Below, in pieces: positions 8,294-16,437 of a stretch of DNA of 50,183 bases; within the stretch, counting starts at the first letter, position 1; every line of letters starts with the position of its first letter. The stretch is taken from positions 1-50,183 of the IMG/VR virus record IMGVR_UViG_3300030118_003880; one strand, 5' to 3'. The position numbers were made by a program, and so were the translations under genes. The notes below the pieces were generated by a model. The model worked only from the letters and a program-made list of their open reading frames with translations, ran no database searches and was not told where the DNA came from. The DNA is from a virus.

Positions 8294-9600
8294 TAGCTTA
8301 TTCTCCAATTTACCGATCCGCTTGATTTACTTAGTTCGGTCAATCCCCATACTAACGCATCAAGCCTATCCGGTGAACTATTGGTTTCGCCTGTATAACT
8401 ACACATTTGGCTTTCTAACTCCGGATACGCCCCTACATGGTGTACCCGACGCTGTTCGTACAAAGCCGCGATTGGTTCTGCCCTCAAAATTTTCCCGCGT
8501 GTTGCCCTTACCGCACGGTAGGGAACATTGTGGTCAATATTCCTAATAAGCCGTTCTACCAAATCTCCTCCGTTGTTCACTTCGCAGATCACTCTATCCG
8601 CTTCCCATTCATAGAAAGCATTAACAACAATTCTACCCCATTTATCGGCGGTATGCACACCACTAAGATCTTCAAGTACATAAAATTCGTTATTGAAGTC
8701 TTTGCCACATACAATAATTCCGGTTTCGTCACTATCGGGGTTGGCGGTCACGGCGGGATCTACCGCAACGACAATTTGTTTTAATTCTTTATCTTCGTTG
8801 CATCTTGCTTCATCTATTAGCTTCGGTGTCCATAACGCACCGTCAAAATCTTCTATGATTTCCGCATATAATTCTTGTCGTCCTAGATTCGTACCTTCAT
8901 ATCTTTCTTTCAACATAGCTAAAGCGGATTCGGCTAAGTTGTCGGCGTTTTCAAAAGTTGATCCCCTAGTCACAATACAATCTTCACGTGCTACTAGGTC
9001 TTTTATAATCTTTCTTGGTCTTGGTGTAGTGGTGACGATACATTGCGGATTATCGCCTAATCTTAATCCAAACATTAATTGATCAAACGCTTCGGGGTAT
9101 CTCCATGATGCTAATTCGTCACACCAAGCACGATGAAATTGTGGACCCCTTAATCTTTCCGGTTCTTGCGCGGCATATCCTATAATCTTAGATCCGTTGA
9201 ATAATCGTATTTCGCTTAATGAAGATGAATAGCCTTTTGCGTCCCCGCTTTTCAATAAACATTCTTTAGGTATTACATTCATTAAACCACTTGGTCCGCC
9301 AAAACATACCCGACGTAAATCACCGTGCGTTGGTGCAACAACGGCTACACTTACCCCTTCGTTTCGCATTGCATAGGACGCAACATCTTCGGCACCAAGT
9401 CTAGTTTTACCGAATCCCCTTCCGGCTAGTATTAACCATATAGAAAAAGGTTCAAGCGGTGCAAGTTGTTTCGGTCGTGCCGTTTTTAACCAATTACTGT
9501 AATGTTCGGCTGTCGCTTGTAATGATTCTTTCTTTAGCGTCGTCCAATAGTTCCATAATGGATCTGAAGGCGTCTGCTTCTTTGACGGTACTTGTGACAT
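8293..9600 (-). CDS. terL: Terminase large subunit
   Basis: 435 residues. The ATPase Walker A is GRGFGKT at residues 60-66 and the Walker B region is 'HRAWCDELASW'. The C-terminal RNase H-like nuclease begins with 'VVAVDPAVTANPDSDETG' and closes with 'SPDRLDALVWGLTEL'. The family is the COG5323 type also found in gene transfer agents. The start ATG at 9600 overlaps the small-subunit gene by 107 bp; no later in-frame ATG precedes the Walker motif, so I keep it. It packages DNA through the portal and cuts the concatemer. Confidence 0.93.
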   Translation of the reverse strand: MSQVPSKKQTPSDPLWNYWTTLKKESLQATAEHYSNWLKTARPKQLAPLEPFSIWLILAGRGFGKTRLGAEDVASYAMRNEGVSVAVVAPTHGDLRRVCFGGPSGLMNVIPKECLLKSGDAKGYSSSLSEIRLFNGSKIIGYAAQEPERLRGPQFHRAWCDELASWRYPEAFDQLMFGLRLGDNPQCIVTTTPRPRKIIKDLVAREDCIVTRGSTFENADNLAESALAMLKERYEGTNLGRQELYAEIIEDFDGALWTPKLIDEARCNEDKELKQIVVAVDPAVTANPDSDETGIIVCGKDFNNEFYVLEDLSGVHTADKWGRIVVNAFYEWEADRVICEVNNGGDLVERLIRNIDHNVPYRAVRATRGKILRAEPIAALYEQRRVHHVGAYPELESQMCSYTGETNSSPDRLDALVWGLTELSKSSGSVNWRIS

Positions 9601-10063
9601 TTATATTTTCCGTTGTTTCGCCTAAAGCAATTTTACCTAGCTTTTGGGCGGTGATTAATCCATTGCACAAAGCTAATAGTTCACTTGGTTTCAATGTTTT
9701 AGACTTTACCGACATAGCTTGTTGATTGATATTGAAATAATATTTGACTTGTTTGATTATATCTTTTGACATTGCAATAAATTCATCATCAAGATCTATG
9801 CCTACTTGACCAAGACTTTTGATTCTTTTTTCATTTAATTCTTCTTGTAGTTGATATTCAAATTGTTCACGTTGCGCTTTCCACCCTTCCTTCCTTGCGG
9901 TTCGGTAAAGTGTAGCGGAAGCCACATTATGCTTTTTGATCAATTCATCAAGCGTAAATACTTTTCTATCACCGGTGTCTTGTTCCAAACCCTGCACAAA
10001 TTCGGTCCTAATCGTTGACTTCAAAGATTCCGTTAATTTATTTTTAGATGATTTCTTGGTCAT
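9494..10063 (-). CDS. Probable terminase small subunit
   Basis: 189 residues directly upstream of and overlapping the large subunit. Residues about 35-65 form a helix-turn-helix ('FTLDELIKKHNVASATLYRTARKEGW') of the kind that recognises pac or cos DNA. A long charged helical middle should oligomerise. A tail rich in Ser and Thr follows. Assignment rests on position, size and the N-terminal DNA-binding motif. It is the first gene of the left-hand late block and is transcribed divergently from the early operon. Confidence 0.75.
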   Translation of the reverse strand: MTKKSSKNKLTESLKSTIRTEFVQGLEQDTGDRKVFTLDELIKKHNVASATLYRTARKEGWKAQREQFEYQLQEELNEKRIKSLGQVGIDLDDEFIAMSKDIIKQVKYYFNINQQAMSVKSKTLKPSELLALCNGLITAQKLGKIALGETTENINVTSTVKEADAFRSIMELLDDAKERIITSDSRTLQ

Positions 10064-10121
10064 AATTTATCAAATATTATCATTTTTTTTTCTTCAATTA
10101 CAAATCGGATTAAATTAGTTA

Positions 10122-10150
10122 ATGACAAAACGGAATAAATATGTTATACT
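10122..10150 (+). promoter_or_regulatory. Early promoter with extended -10
   Basis: ATGACA at 10122-10127, a 17-bp spacer, and TATACT at 10145-10150 preceded by TGT, an extended -10. It lies in the 120-bp divergent gap and faces the early operon. A leader with GAGG before the ATG at 10184 follows. The stretch 10121-10140 resembles the operator-like element before 11666. Confidence 0.7.
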
Positions 10151-10183
10151 GTTCTTTTAACATTATTAAATGAGGAATATAAA

Positions 10184-10411
10184 ATGACTAAAAAATATAA
10201 AGCATTTAAGATTTATCAAATGATAACCGACAAAATACCGTGTGGATTCCAAACGGTAGAAGTTAGGTCCATTGGGTATAAATATGTCTATGTCCGTCCC
10301 TTCTATTATGGTGACACATATGGGGCTAAACCCAAGCAATTCAAAAAGGTCGCCAGATCTATTTGGGATCGCATATCTTCTAACAAACATTTTGAAGAGG
10401 TGGTTAGATGA
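10184..10411 (+). CDS. Hypothetical early protein (75 aa)
   Basis: 75 residues, rich in Lys, Tyr and aromatic residues, predicted small beta fold ('KIPCGFQTVEVRSIGYKYVYVRPFYYG'). I do not recognise the family. It is the first gene after the early promoter and has a strong GAGG ribosome site. Its leader is nearly identical to the one before 14313 (AAATGAGGAnTATAAAATG), which suggests high early expression. Its stop overlaps the next start as ATGA. First genes of early operons are often host-takeover or anti-defence proteins, but nothing in the sequence proves that here. Confidence 0.6.
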   Translation: MTKKYKAFKIYQMITDKIPCGFQTVEVRSIGYKYVYVRPFYYGDTYGAKPKQFKKVARSIWDRISSNKHFEEVVR

Positions 10412-10932
10412 AAAGACTTCCAAGTAAAAGATTCGGCGGTTGGGAAATGCGTAAGAACGGATTGAAACAACACGGTATGAGTTCAAAGCAATTTTTGAAA
10501 TGGGCTAAAGACTTTACCGGTTGCACACACGAAACCGCAAAAGACACACTAAACGAATTGATCAAAAGTGAATGTTGGTATTCGGATTGCGGACACTATA
10601 AGGTTGTAAAGAAAGATCTTAGATATATAGAAGGTCACCCAAACAACTTGATCCATGATCCGGACCTTGAAGGTATGACTTGGCTTTCTATAAGAATAGA
10701 CAACGGTCAAACTTACCTTGAAGATTGGCGTGACTTTCAAGCTATCAAGAATGATCTTTGTGGTGAAGAAAGACAAGCGGTACAAATATATCCGCCGGAA
10801 AGTATGCTTCACGATACGGATAATGTTTTTCACCTTTTCGTATTCAAAGCACAACAAGCCTTGATGGTTGGGTGGACAAAGCGTGACGTCACATATCACG
10901 AAAGCCCCGTGCAACGGCAAGAAGGTAAATGA
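10408..10932 (+). CDS. Hypothetical phage protein with DUF7694-like C-terminus (174 aa)
   Basis: 174 residues. The N-terminal 60 are basic and helical with two Cys. The C-terminal 90 carry 'MTWLSIRIDNGQTYLEDWRDFQAIKNDLCG', 'QAVQIYPPESMLHDTDNVFHLFVF', a pattern I recall from a widespread family of short phage proteins (DUF7694). Its function is unknown to me. It sits between the first early gene and the Mom-like gene, joined to both by ATGA overlaps, so the three are translationally coupled. Confidence 0.6.
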   Translation: MKRLPSKRFGGWEMRKNGLKQHGMSSKQFLKWAKDFTGCTHETAKDTLNELIKSECWYSDCGHYKVVKKDLRYIEGHPNNLIHDPDLEGMTWLSIRIDNGQTYLEDWRDFQAIKNDLCGEERQAVQIYPPESMLHDTDNVFHLFVFKAQQALMVGWTKRDVTYHESPVQRQEGK

Positions 10933-11624
10933 TTAAAGGTCCTATCTATTCCGGACAACTAAAATTGTTTGGTCACAAAACGGTCATTGGTTTTGGTGAC
11001 AAAGATCTTTATGTTCGTGAAATGGATAGGGACCTAGCTAATCATCTAATTATTACAAATCATTATTCCGGAAAAGTGTATAACGCCACATACATTCATT
11101 TAGGGGTTTACATAAAGGACGAACTTCGTGGTGTACTTCAATACGGGTACGCCATGAATCCTAACTCTATGTCTAGTGTTGTAGCAAACACACAACAAAA
11201 TGAATACCTTGAATTGAATCGTATGTGGATTGAAGATGATGTTGGTGAATATGTTGAAAGTAGATCTATCGCCTATTCAATCAAATATATAAAGATGGCT
11301 TTTCCTAAAGTGAAATGGATTCAAAGTTTTGCCGACGAAAGATGCGGCGGATATGGTGTAGTTTATCAAGCGTGTTCTTTTGATTATTACGGTGAACACA
11401 CTTCGGACTTTTGGGAACTTGATGGTGTTGTATATCACAATATACAAATGACGGTTGCCGAAGGAACAAAAAGATATAAAGGGGAAGCACGTTATTTACA
11501 AGAAAATAAAGATCGTGCGACCAAAATGAAACTAAGACAATTTAGATATATAAAATTTTTAAAACAAAACGTGAAGAAGGATTGTCTTTTAAAAGAAGAA
11601 GAATATCCAAAACATTACTTGTAA
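10929..11624 (+). CDS. Mom-like DNA base-modification protein (GNAT fold)
   Basis: 231 residues. The pattern matches the phage Mu Mom family: 'NHYSGKVYNATYIHLGVY', 'LRGVLQYGYAMNP', 'YLELNRMWIEDDVGEYVESRSI', and 'SFADERCGGYGVVYQACSFDYYG'. In Mu, Mom converts adenine to N6-carbamoylmethyl-adenine and protects phage DNA from restriction. The fold is GNAT-like. Here the gene lies in the early operon just before replication genes, whereas in Mu it is late. No separate Com-like regulator is obvious. I infer adenine hypermodification of phage DNA; the exact chemistry is unknown. Confidence 0.72.
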   Translation: MIKGPIYSGQLKLFGHKTVIGFGDKDLYVREMDRDLANHLIITNHYSGKVYNATYIHLGVYIKDELRGVLQYGYAMNPNSMSSVVANTQQNEYLELNRMWIEDDVGEYVESRSIAYSIKYIKMAFPKVKWIQSFADERCGGYGVVYQACSFDYYGEHTSDFWELDGVVYHNIQMTVAEGTKRYKGEARYLQENKDRATKMKLRQFRYIKFLKQNVKKDCLLKEEEYPKHYL

Positions 11625-11647
11625 TTATAATGTCGTTTTGGTATAAA
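11619..11647 (+). promoter_or_regulatory. Promoter before the replication initiator gene
   Basis: TTGTAA at 11619-11624, 17-bp spacer, TATAAA at 11642-11647, in the 41-bp gap before 11666. The spacer holds TGTCGTTTTGG directly beside the -10, an element shared in the same alignment with the site at 16826. This permits internal re-initiation within the early block. Confidence 0.6.
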
Positions 11648-11665
11648 TATATTTGAGGAAATAAA

Positions 11666-12298
11666 ATGTCAATAGAAGCACTTAACAAAGCATTGAATCT
11701 ACAATTCAAGAATCAAACACCAACCAAAAGACTTATATTAATTTTATTAGCTAATTATTGTGACGAAAAAAATTCTTGTTTCCCAAGTTATAAACACATT
11801 GCGAAACTTGCGGGATTGAAAGACACAAAACACATAGCAAACATAATAAAAGAATTTGAAGATCTAGGACTTTTAAAAATAGTCAAAAGGTATAAAGAAG
11901 ATGGGGGTAATATTTCTAATCTTTATTATTTGACCCTAGACCACCACCCTCAGGGTGTCAACACCAGCACCCCCCTTGTCCCGACCCCACCCAATACTAA
12001 AGAAGAAACAAAAGAGAAATCAGATAGGGGGGTAGGCAATTTTGAAGAATTTTGGAAACATTATCCAAGAAAAGAAAACAAAGAATATTCTAAAACCATT
12101 TATAAGAAAGTCATTGCAAAGTATTCGGAAAAGAAACTATTAGTCAATGTGCAAGTATTCGCTTTTGAAACAAGACAACAAAAGAAAGAAAAACAATTTA
12201 TTCCAATGTGTTCAACTTGGTTAAACCAAAAAAGGTACTTGGAATTTGATAAGATAAAACCAATAAATAGGAAATCACTAAATGCAATAGCGGGGTAA
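11666..12298 (+). CDS. Replication initiation / replisome organiser protein
   Basis: 210 residues. Residues 1-95 form a winged helix ('TPTKRLILILLANYCDEKNSCFPSY', 'HIAKLAGLKDTKHI') as in phage O-like and primosomal initiators. A Pro-rich linker follows. The C-terminal part has 'FEEFWKHYPRKENK' and 'FIPMCSTWLNQKRYLEF', the pattern typical of phage replisome organisers. It is directly upstream of the primase-helicase, so it probably binds the origin and loads that enzyme. It has its own promoter and a GAGG ribosome site. The origin may lie in or near this gene; I see no clear iteron array. Confidence 0.75.
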   Translation: MSIEALNKALNLQFKNQTPTKRLILILLANYCDEKNSCFPSYKHIAKLAGLKDTKHIANIIKEFEDLGLLKIVKRYKEDGGNISNLYYLTLDHHPQGVNTSTPLVPTPPNTKEETKEKSDRGVGNFEEFWKHYPRKENKEYSKTIYKKVIAKYSEKKLLVNVQVFAFETRQQKKEKQFIPMCSTWLNQKRYLEFDKIKPINRKSLNAIAG

Positions 12299-12300
12299 TT

Positions 12301-14007
12301 ATGATAGACATAAGTCGTAAACTTTCAGATGAAGGTATCAATTTAAAAGATGTTGTGGACGGAAACCACAAAACAAAATGTTCACATTGTCAACCACCAC
12401 ATAACCGACACGATAATCCATTATCGGTCACCATTGACGGCAATACCGTTTTATGGAAATGTCACCATTGCGAAAGGACGGGTGGATTTAGCGATAAGCA
12501 AACTAATTATAGAAAGCCAAGCAGTTTTACAAAACCAAAACTGCCGGAAAAAAGAATACAACAAGATTTCGTTGCCGAATATTTTAACAAGCGCGGTATA
12601 TCAAAAACCGTATTAGACAAGTTCAAGATCTTTAATGAAGATCGTTGGATTGCGCTTCCTTATATTGATAAGGACGGTGAAATAGTAAATGTAAAATATA
12701 GAACCGCCAACAAAGAATTTAGACAAGCGGCAAAAGCAAAAAAGATTCTTTATAACTATAACAATGTCCACAATAAAGAAACCGTCATTTTTGTAGAAGG
12801 CGAAATAGACGTTCTTTCTTTAGCGCAATGTGGATATGAAAATGCAACTACCCTAAGTGACGGCGCACCGTCAACCGTATCAAAAGATGAAAAAGATACA
12901 AGATTTCAAGGAATGATAAATTCACCAATACAAGCCGAAAAAGTAATATTGTTTTGCGATGCCGATAGTGCCGGAAACGCATTAAAAGAATCAATACTAT
13001 ATAGGGTTGGAAAAGACAAAGCGTGGTTCGTAGATCTAAAACAATATAAAGATTGCAAAGATGCAAATGATGTTTTGTGTAAACATGGTGAACAAGCACT
13101 TAAAGATCTTATTGAAAATGCAATACCTTATCCGATAGATGGGTTGTATAGGGTCCAAGACTATTACAACGAAGTCTTAGACCTTTTTGAAGGACGATAT
13201 GTAAAGCCATTGGAAATAGGAATGGAAGGCTTAGATGAAATTATGAAGATCCAAAAAGCCACATTTCACCTTTGGAGTGGTATTCCTAATCACGGGAAAA
13301 GCCTTATGTTGTCCCACATACTTCTAAAACTTGCCGAAAATCATGGGTGGCGGTTCGCTATATTCTCTCCCGAACATTCAACCGCTATGCACATTAGACG
13401 TATTTTACAGATCTATGTGGGTAAAGGCTTTGATGAAGATATGTATGAACGTATGACAAAAGACGAAATGAACGCCGGTCTAAGATTTATTAATGAACAC
13501 TTTTATTTCATAGAAACAAAAGATGCCGTGCCAAGCATAGATCTAATAATGAAGATTAGTAAAAGTTTTGTTTATAAGTATGGGTCCGCCGCACAAGGAT
13601 TAGGAATTGTTATAGATCCATATAACGAAGTAGATCCAAGTCGTAGTCAAGGCAAAAGGGAAGATGAACATATAAGGGATTTCATTTCCGAATGTAAGAA
13701 GTTTGCAAGATTACATAATGCGGTTGTATGGTGCGTAGCCCACCCAACTAAATTACCAAAAGAACAAGATGGATCTTTTTCACCACCAACAAGTTATCAA
13801 ATATCGGGATCTAGTCATTGGGCTAATATGGCGGACGTTATTGCCGTAGTACATCGTGACTTTGACGACAATACATCTACCATATATACCCGAAAGATCC
13901 GTGAACAAGATTTATACGGAAAGATTGGCGAAGCCAAGTTTCAATATAATTTTAGAAAGTATTGTTTTGAACCGTTTGATTCAAATAAATATTATGACTT
14001 TGATTAA
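12301..14007 (+). CDS. Bifunctional primase-helicase, T7 gp4-like
   Basis: 568 residues. A zinc-ribbon with Cys27-x2-Cys30 and Cys54-x2-Cys57 is at the N-terminus. The TOPRIM primase core has 'FVEGEIDVLSL' and 'LFCDADSAGN'. The RecA-like DnaB-type helicase has Walker A 'GIPNHGKS', Walker B 'IVIDPYNE' and a later 'RKIREQDLYG' with the arginine-finger region. Length matches T7 gp4 (566). It unwinds the fork and makes primers. No phage DNA polymerase is found in the window, so host polymerase is presumably used. Confidence 0.92.
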   Translation: MIDISRKLSDEGINLKDVVDGNHKTKCSHCQPPHNRHDNPLSVTIDGNTVLWKCHHCERTGGFSDKQTNYRKPSSFTKPKLPEKRIQQDFVAEYFNKRGISKTVLDKFKIFNEDRWIALPYIDKDGEIVNVKYRTANKEFRQAAKAKKILYNYNNVHNKETVIFVEGEIDVLSLAQCGYENATTLSDGAPSTVSKDEKDTRFQGMINSPIQAEKVILFCDADSAGNALKESILYRVGKDKAWFVDLKQYKDCKDANDVLCKHGEQALKDLIENAIPYPIDGLYRVQDYYNEVLDLFEGRYVKPLEIGMEGLDEIMKIQKATFHLWSGIPNHGKSLMLSHILLKLAENHGWRFAIFSPEHSTAMHIRRILQIYVGKGFDEDMYERMTKDEMNAGLRFINEHFYFIETKDAVPSIDLIMKISKSFVYKYGSAAQGLGIVIDPYNEVDPSRSQGKREDEHIRDFISECKKFARLHNAVVWCVAHPTKLPKEQDGSFSPPTSYQISGSSHWANMADVIAVVHRDFDDNTSTIYTRKIREQDLYGKIGEAKFQYNFRKYCFEPFDSNKYYDFD

Positions 14008-14219
14008 TAAACTTCTTCTAAATAGAAATCGTTTGGTTGAACCGCTTGATCCGACGCTTGATAAATCATCATCATTACTTCTTTTTTAGGAATCCTTTTA
14101 CCCTGTATGTATTTAGAAAGACCACCTTGCGATATGCTTTTACCGGTAGTGTCTTGCATCTTTCTTAAAAATTGTTCTTGCGTAATTTTATTAGATTTTA
14201 AATATTCTCCTAAATGCAC
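14004..14219 (-). CDS. XRE-family transcriptional regulator (71 aa)
   Basis: 71 residues. Helix-turn-helix of the Cro/CI type: 'LGEYLKSNKITQEQFLRKM' then 'ISQGGLSKYIQGKRIP'. The start is GTG at 14219, preceded by AAGGAG at good spacing. It is the only minus-strand gene inside the early block, so it is transcribed toward the 3' end of the primase gene and away from the promoter at 14255. That makes it the best candidate for the protein that binds the shared operator-like element. Confidence 0.8.
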   Translation of the reverse strand: MHLGEYLKSNKITQEQFLRKMQDTTGKSISQGGLSKYIQGKRIPKKEVMMMIYQASDQAVQPNDFYLEEVY

Positions 14220-14254
14220 GTTTTCTCCTTAGTTAATAATTATGACAATATGTA

Positions 14255-14283
14255 TTGAATTATATTCCAATATGACTTAGAAT
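14255..14283 (+). promoter_or_regulatory. Promoter of the recombination operon with operator-like spacer
   Basis: TTGAAT at 14255-14260, 17-bp spacer, TAGAAT at 14278-14283. The spacer contains ATATTCCAATATGAC at 14262-14276, identical to the spacer element of the promoter at 43783 and in the same alignment. It is divergent from the XRE regulator gene, the classical arrangement for an autoregulated switch. Confidence 0.65.
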
Positions 14284-14312
14284 ACAATGACAAATTAAAT
14301 GAGGACTATAAA

Positions 14313-15083
14313 ATGAAAAAATACAAAGATGCTTATGATAGGTTCGGACTTTACCATCTATCAAGTCAAAGCATAAATCTATTCTTATCCAACCCCGCCA
14401 TGTTCGTTCTTAAATATTGTGAAGGATATAAAGGACCAACAAACGCCGCTATGCTTCGTGGAAACACAAGCGATAAAATGATTGGTGTTGCGGTTATGGA
14501 TACTAAAATAAAACTTGAAGATCTTGAAGATCGTGCCGTAGATTATTTTGATGCCGCAATAGACGACATTGAAGATCTACCGGAAACGATTGCAAAAGAA
14601 AAAGAAAGTATAAGAAGTTATGTGAAAACGGGTGTGCCTTTTTTTAGAAAACTAGGTAAACCAATATCTTATCAACAAGAAGTAAATCTTGACTTTGATG
14701 AGATCCCCGTACCGATTTTAGGGTATTGTGACTTGGAATATAGTGATTGTATTCGTGATATAAAAACGACTACTAGATCGCCTTCTAAGCTACCCGAACA
14801 AGTTTCTAGGCAATTGTGTATATACGCAACGGCATTAGAAAAACCGACGGCTTATGCCGATTACATTGTTTCTAACACACGAAATCAAAGTGTGGTGACG
14901 TTAGAATGTGACGACCTAAATCTTCGGTTAGATGAAGTGTATAGGGCTTCGTTAGCGATAACGAATCTTCTATATAATAATGATATAAATTCTTTACGTG
15001 ATATTTTCTATCCGGATTTTAGCGATTGGCGTTGGGATCCGCATAGCATTGAAGCGGCAAAGAAATTTTGGAGTATAAAATGA
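14313..15083 (+). CDS. RecB/Cas4-like exonuclease (PD-(D/E)XK)
   Basis: 256 residues. The nuclease core is visible: 'LSSQSINLFLSNPAMFVLKY' near the N-terminus, the catalytic 'GYCDLEYSDCIRDIKTTT' with G-x-x-D and D-x-K, and the downstream 'QVSRQLCIYATAL' that matches the Q-x3-Y motif of RecB-type nucleases. It overlaps the Sak3-like annealing protein, so it probably provides 5' resection for single-strand annealing recombination. GAGG precedes the start. Confidence 0.85.
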   Translation: MKKYKDAYDRFGLYHLSSQSINLFLSNPAMFVLKYCEGYKGPTNAAMLRGNTSDKMIGVAVMDTKIKLEDLEDRAVDYFDAAIDDIEDLPETIAKEKESIRSYVKTGVPFFRKLGKPISYQQEVNLDFDEIPVPILGYCDLEYSDCIRDIKTTTRSPSKLPEQVSRQLCIYATALEKPTAYADYIVSNTRNQSVVTLECDDLNLRLDEVYRASLAITNLLYNNDINSLRDIFYPDFSDWRWDPHSIEAAKKFWSIK

Positions 15084-15739
15084 TAATATCAAATGATATA
15101 ACTTATGGTTCCGTATGGAACACACTAAACGCCATTGAAGTTGACGTGGAACAAAAGGGTAAGTTTTCTTATCTTGCATGGTCCGACGCATGGAAAATTT
15201 TGATGGATCACTTTCCTTTTGCTACATATGATTTCCAACCCGAAACATATGAAGTCAATGGAACGGTAATGTCGCATTGTACGATTAGAATTGGATCTTT
15301 AGAAAGATCTATGTGGTTGCCCGTAATGGATAGCCGCAACAATTCAATTCAAAATCCGACGACCCGACAAATTCAAGATACCCGTATGCGTTGTCTAGTC
15401 AAATGTCTAGCAATGTATGGATTGGGTGCTTATATTTATCGTGGTGAAGAATTACCGGACGCCGCTAAAGATTCTTCGGAAGCGGAAATAGTAAGGGAAA
15501 AATTTGAATATGAATTTGTTAAAACCGGTGGTGAAATAATCGGTGCAAATGATTCGGATACATATTTTAAATTGATCGCACCATTGTTGAATAATCCAAA
15601 CAATGTATTACACAAAAAACTTTATATAGAAAATAAAGCAAGAATTATAGCGGCACAAGAATCCGCCGGTGATATATTGACGGAAAGGTATCTAAATATT
15701 CACACGGCTTATAGTGATAAAAAAGATGAAAGTTCCTAA
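15080..15739 (+). CDS. Sak3-type single-strand annealing protein (DUF1071-like)
   Basis: 219 residues from ATG 15080, which overlaps the exonuclease stop as ATGA and has GGAG upstream. Diagnostic segments are 'FSYLAWSDAWKILMDHFP', 'VMSHCTIRIGSLERSMWLPVMD', 'RQIQDTRMRCLVKCLAMYGLGAYIYRGEELP'. This is the Rad52-like Sak3 pattern. Together with the upstream exonuclease and downstream SSB-like protein it forms a complete phage recombination unit. The C-terminal 70 residues are variable and helical. Confidence 0.85.
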   Translation: MIISNDITYGSVWNTLNAIEVDVEQKGKFSYLAWSDAWKILMDHFPFATYDFQPETYEVNGTVMSHCTIRIGSLERSMWLPVMDSRNNSIQNPTTRQIQDTRMRCLVKCLAMYGLGAYIYRGEELPDAAKDSSEAEIVREKFEYEFVKTGGEIIGANDSDTYFKLIAPLLNNPNNVLHKKLYIENKARIIAAQESAGDILTERYLNIHTAYSDKKDESS

Positions 15740-16034
15740 GTCACTAATCGGTAAACCCAAGCATAAACTTTCAATTACGGATTGCGTTTATCTTTGTTTG
15801 CGAAAAGGAAACTATATGACCTTTTGGGAATTACAAGCAATGATCAAACAAAACACCGGAAAGTTTTTTGGGGAGCCGTCAATAAGCGCGGCGATTAGGG
15901 ATCTTCGTAATGAAGGTCCTAGATCAAAATATGAGCTACACCCATATAAAGAGGTTGTAGAAAAACGAAGAAGGAAAGGCGGTAAAGCCTATGAATATAA
16001 ACTTATGGAGGTAAGTGAAAATGGCGGAGTTTGA
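15726..16034 (+). CDS. Small winged-helix-like protein (102 aa)
   Basis: About 102 residues from ATG 15726, overlapping the upstream gene by 14 bp. 'KLSITDCVYLCLRKGNYMTFWELQAMIKQ' and 'GEPSISAAIRDLRNEG' look like a winged helix-turn-helix, followed by a basic segment with several Arg and Lys. I recognise the general pattern from small phage proteins in recombination and replication clusters, but no specific function. It may be a DNA-binding accessory factor. Confidence 0.6.
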   Translation: MKVPKSLIGKPKHKLSITDCVYLCLRKGNYMTFWELQAMIKQNTGKFFGEPSISAAIRDLRNEGPRSKYELHPYKEVVEKRRRKGGKAYEYKLMEVSENGGV

Positions 16035-16425
16035 AAAGAAAGAACTTAAAGGTCGTATGTGGAAAGAACAGGACGCTAAAGTTATTTGGAAAGGATCCGT
16101 ATTTGTTAATGGAAAAGACGAATACATATCTTGCCTAAAAACCGAAGTATCCGGAAGAACCAAATATGAACTTGTTGGATCTCTAGGATTGTTGTATTTG
16201 AAAGATGATCAAAGTCGGGAAAATGCACCGGATATAGGTGGTCCAATTACAATTAAAGATGTCGCATATAAGTTCGGCGGTTGGGAACAAATGAATCCCG
16301 AAACCGGCGATACATCTTTAAGTGTAGGGTTGTTGGTAGCCGACGAGCAACCACAACCGGTCGTTAAAGAAGAAGAATCTTCTAATACTTCAAGCGAAGA
16401 ATTTGACGACGATATACCCTTCTGA
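16021..16425 (+). CDS. SSB-like single-stranded DNA-binding protein
   Basis: About 134 residues. The ATG at 16021 lies 9 nt after GGAGG, and an in-frame GTG at 16015 is also possible. The core has a beta-rich pattern. The last 30 residues are acidic and disordered and end in 'DDDIPF', the C-terminal tip by which bacterial SSB recruits partner proteins. With an exonuclease and Sak3 upstream it fits a phage SSB. Core sequence similarity to SSB is weak by eye, so the call depends on the tail and context. Confidence 0.65.
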   Translation: MAEFEKKELKGRMWKEQDAKVIWKGSVFVNGKDEYISCLKTEVSGRTKYELVGSLGLLYLKDDQSRENAPDIGGPITIKDVAYKFGGWEQMNPETGDTSLSVGLLVADEQPQPVVKEEESSNTSSEEFDDDIPF

Positions 16426-16437
16426 TATTTTCTTTAG

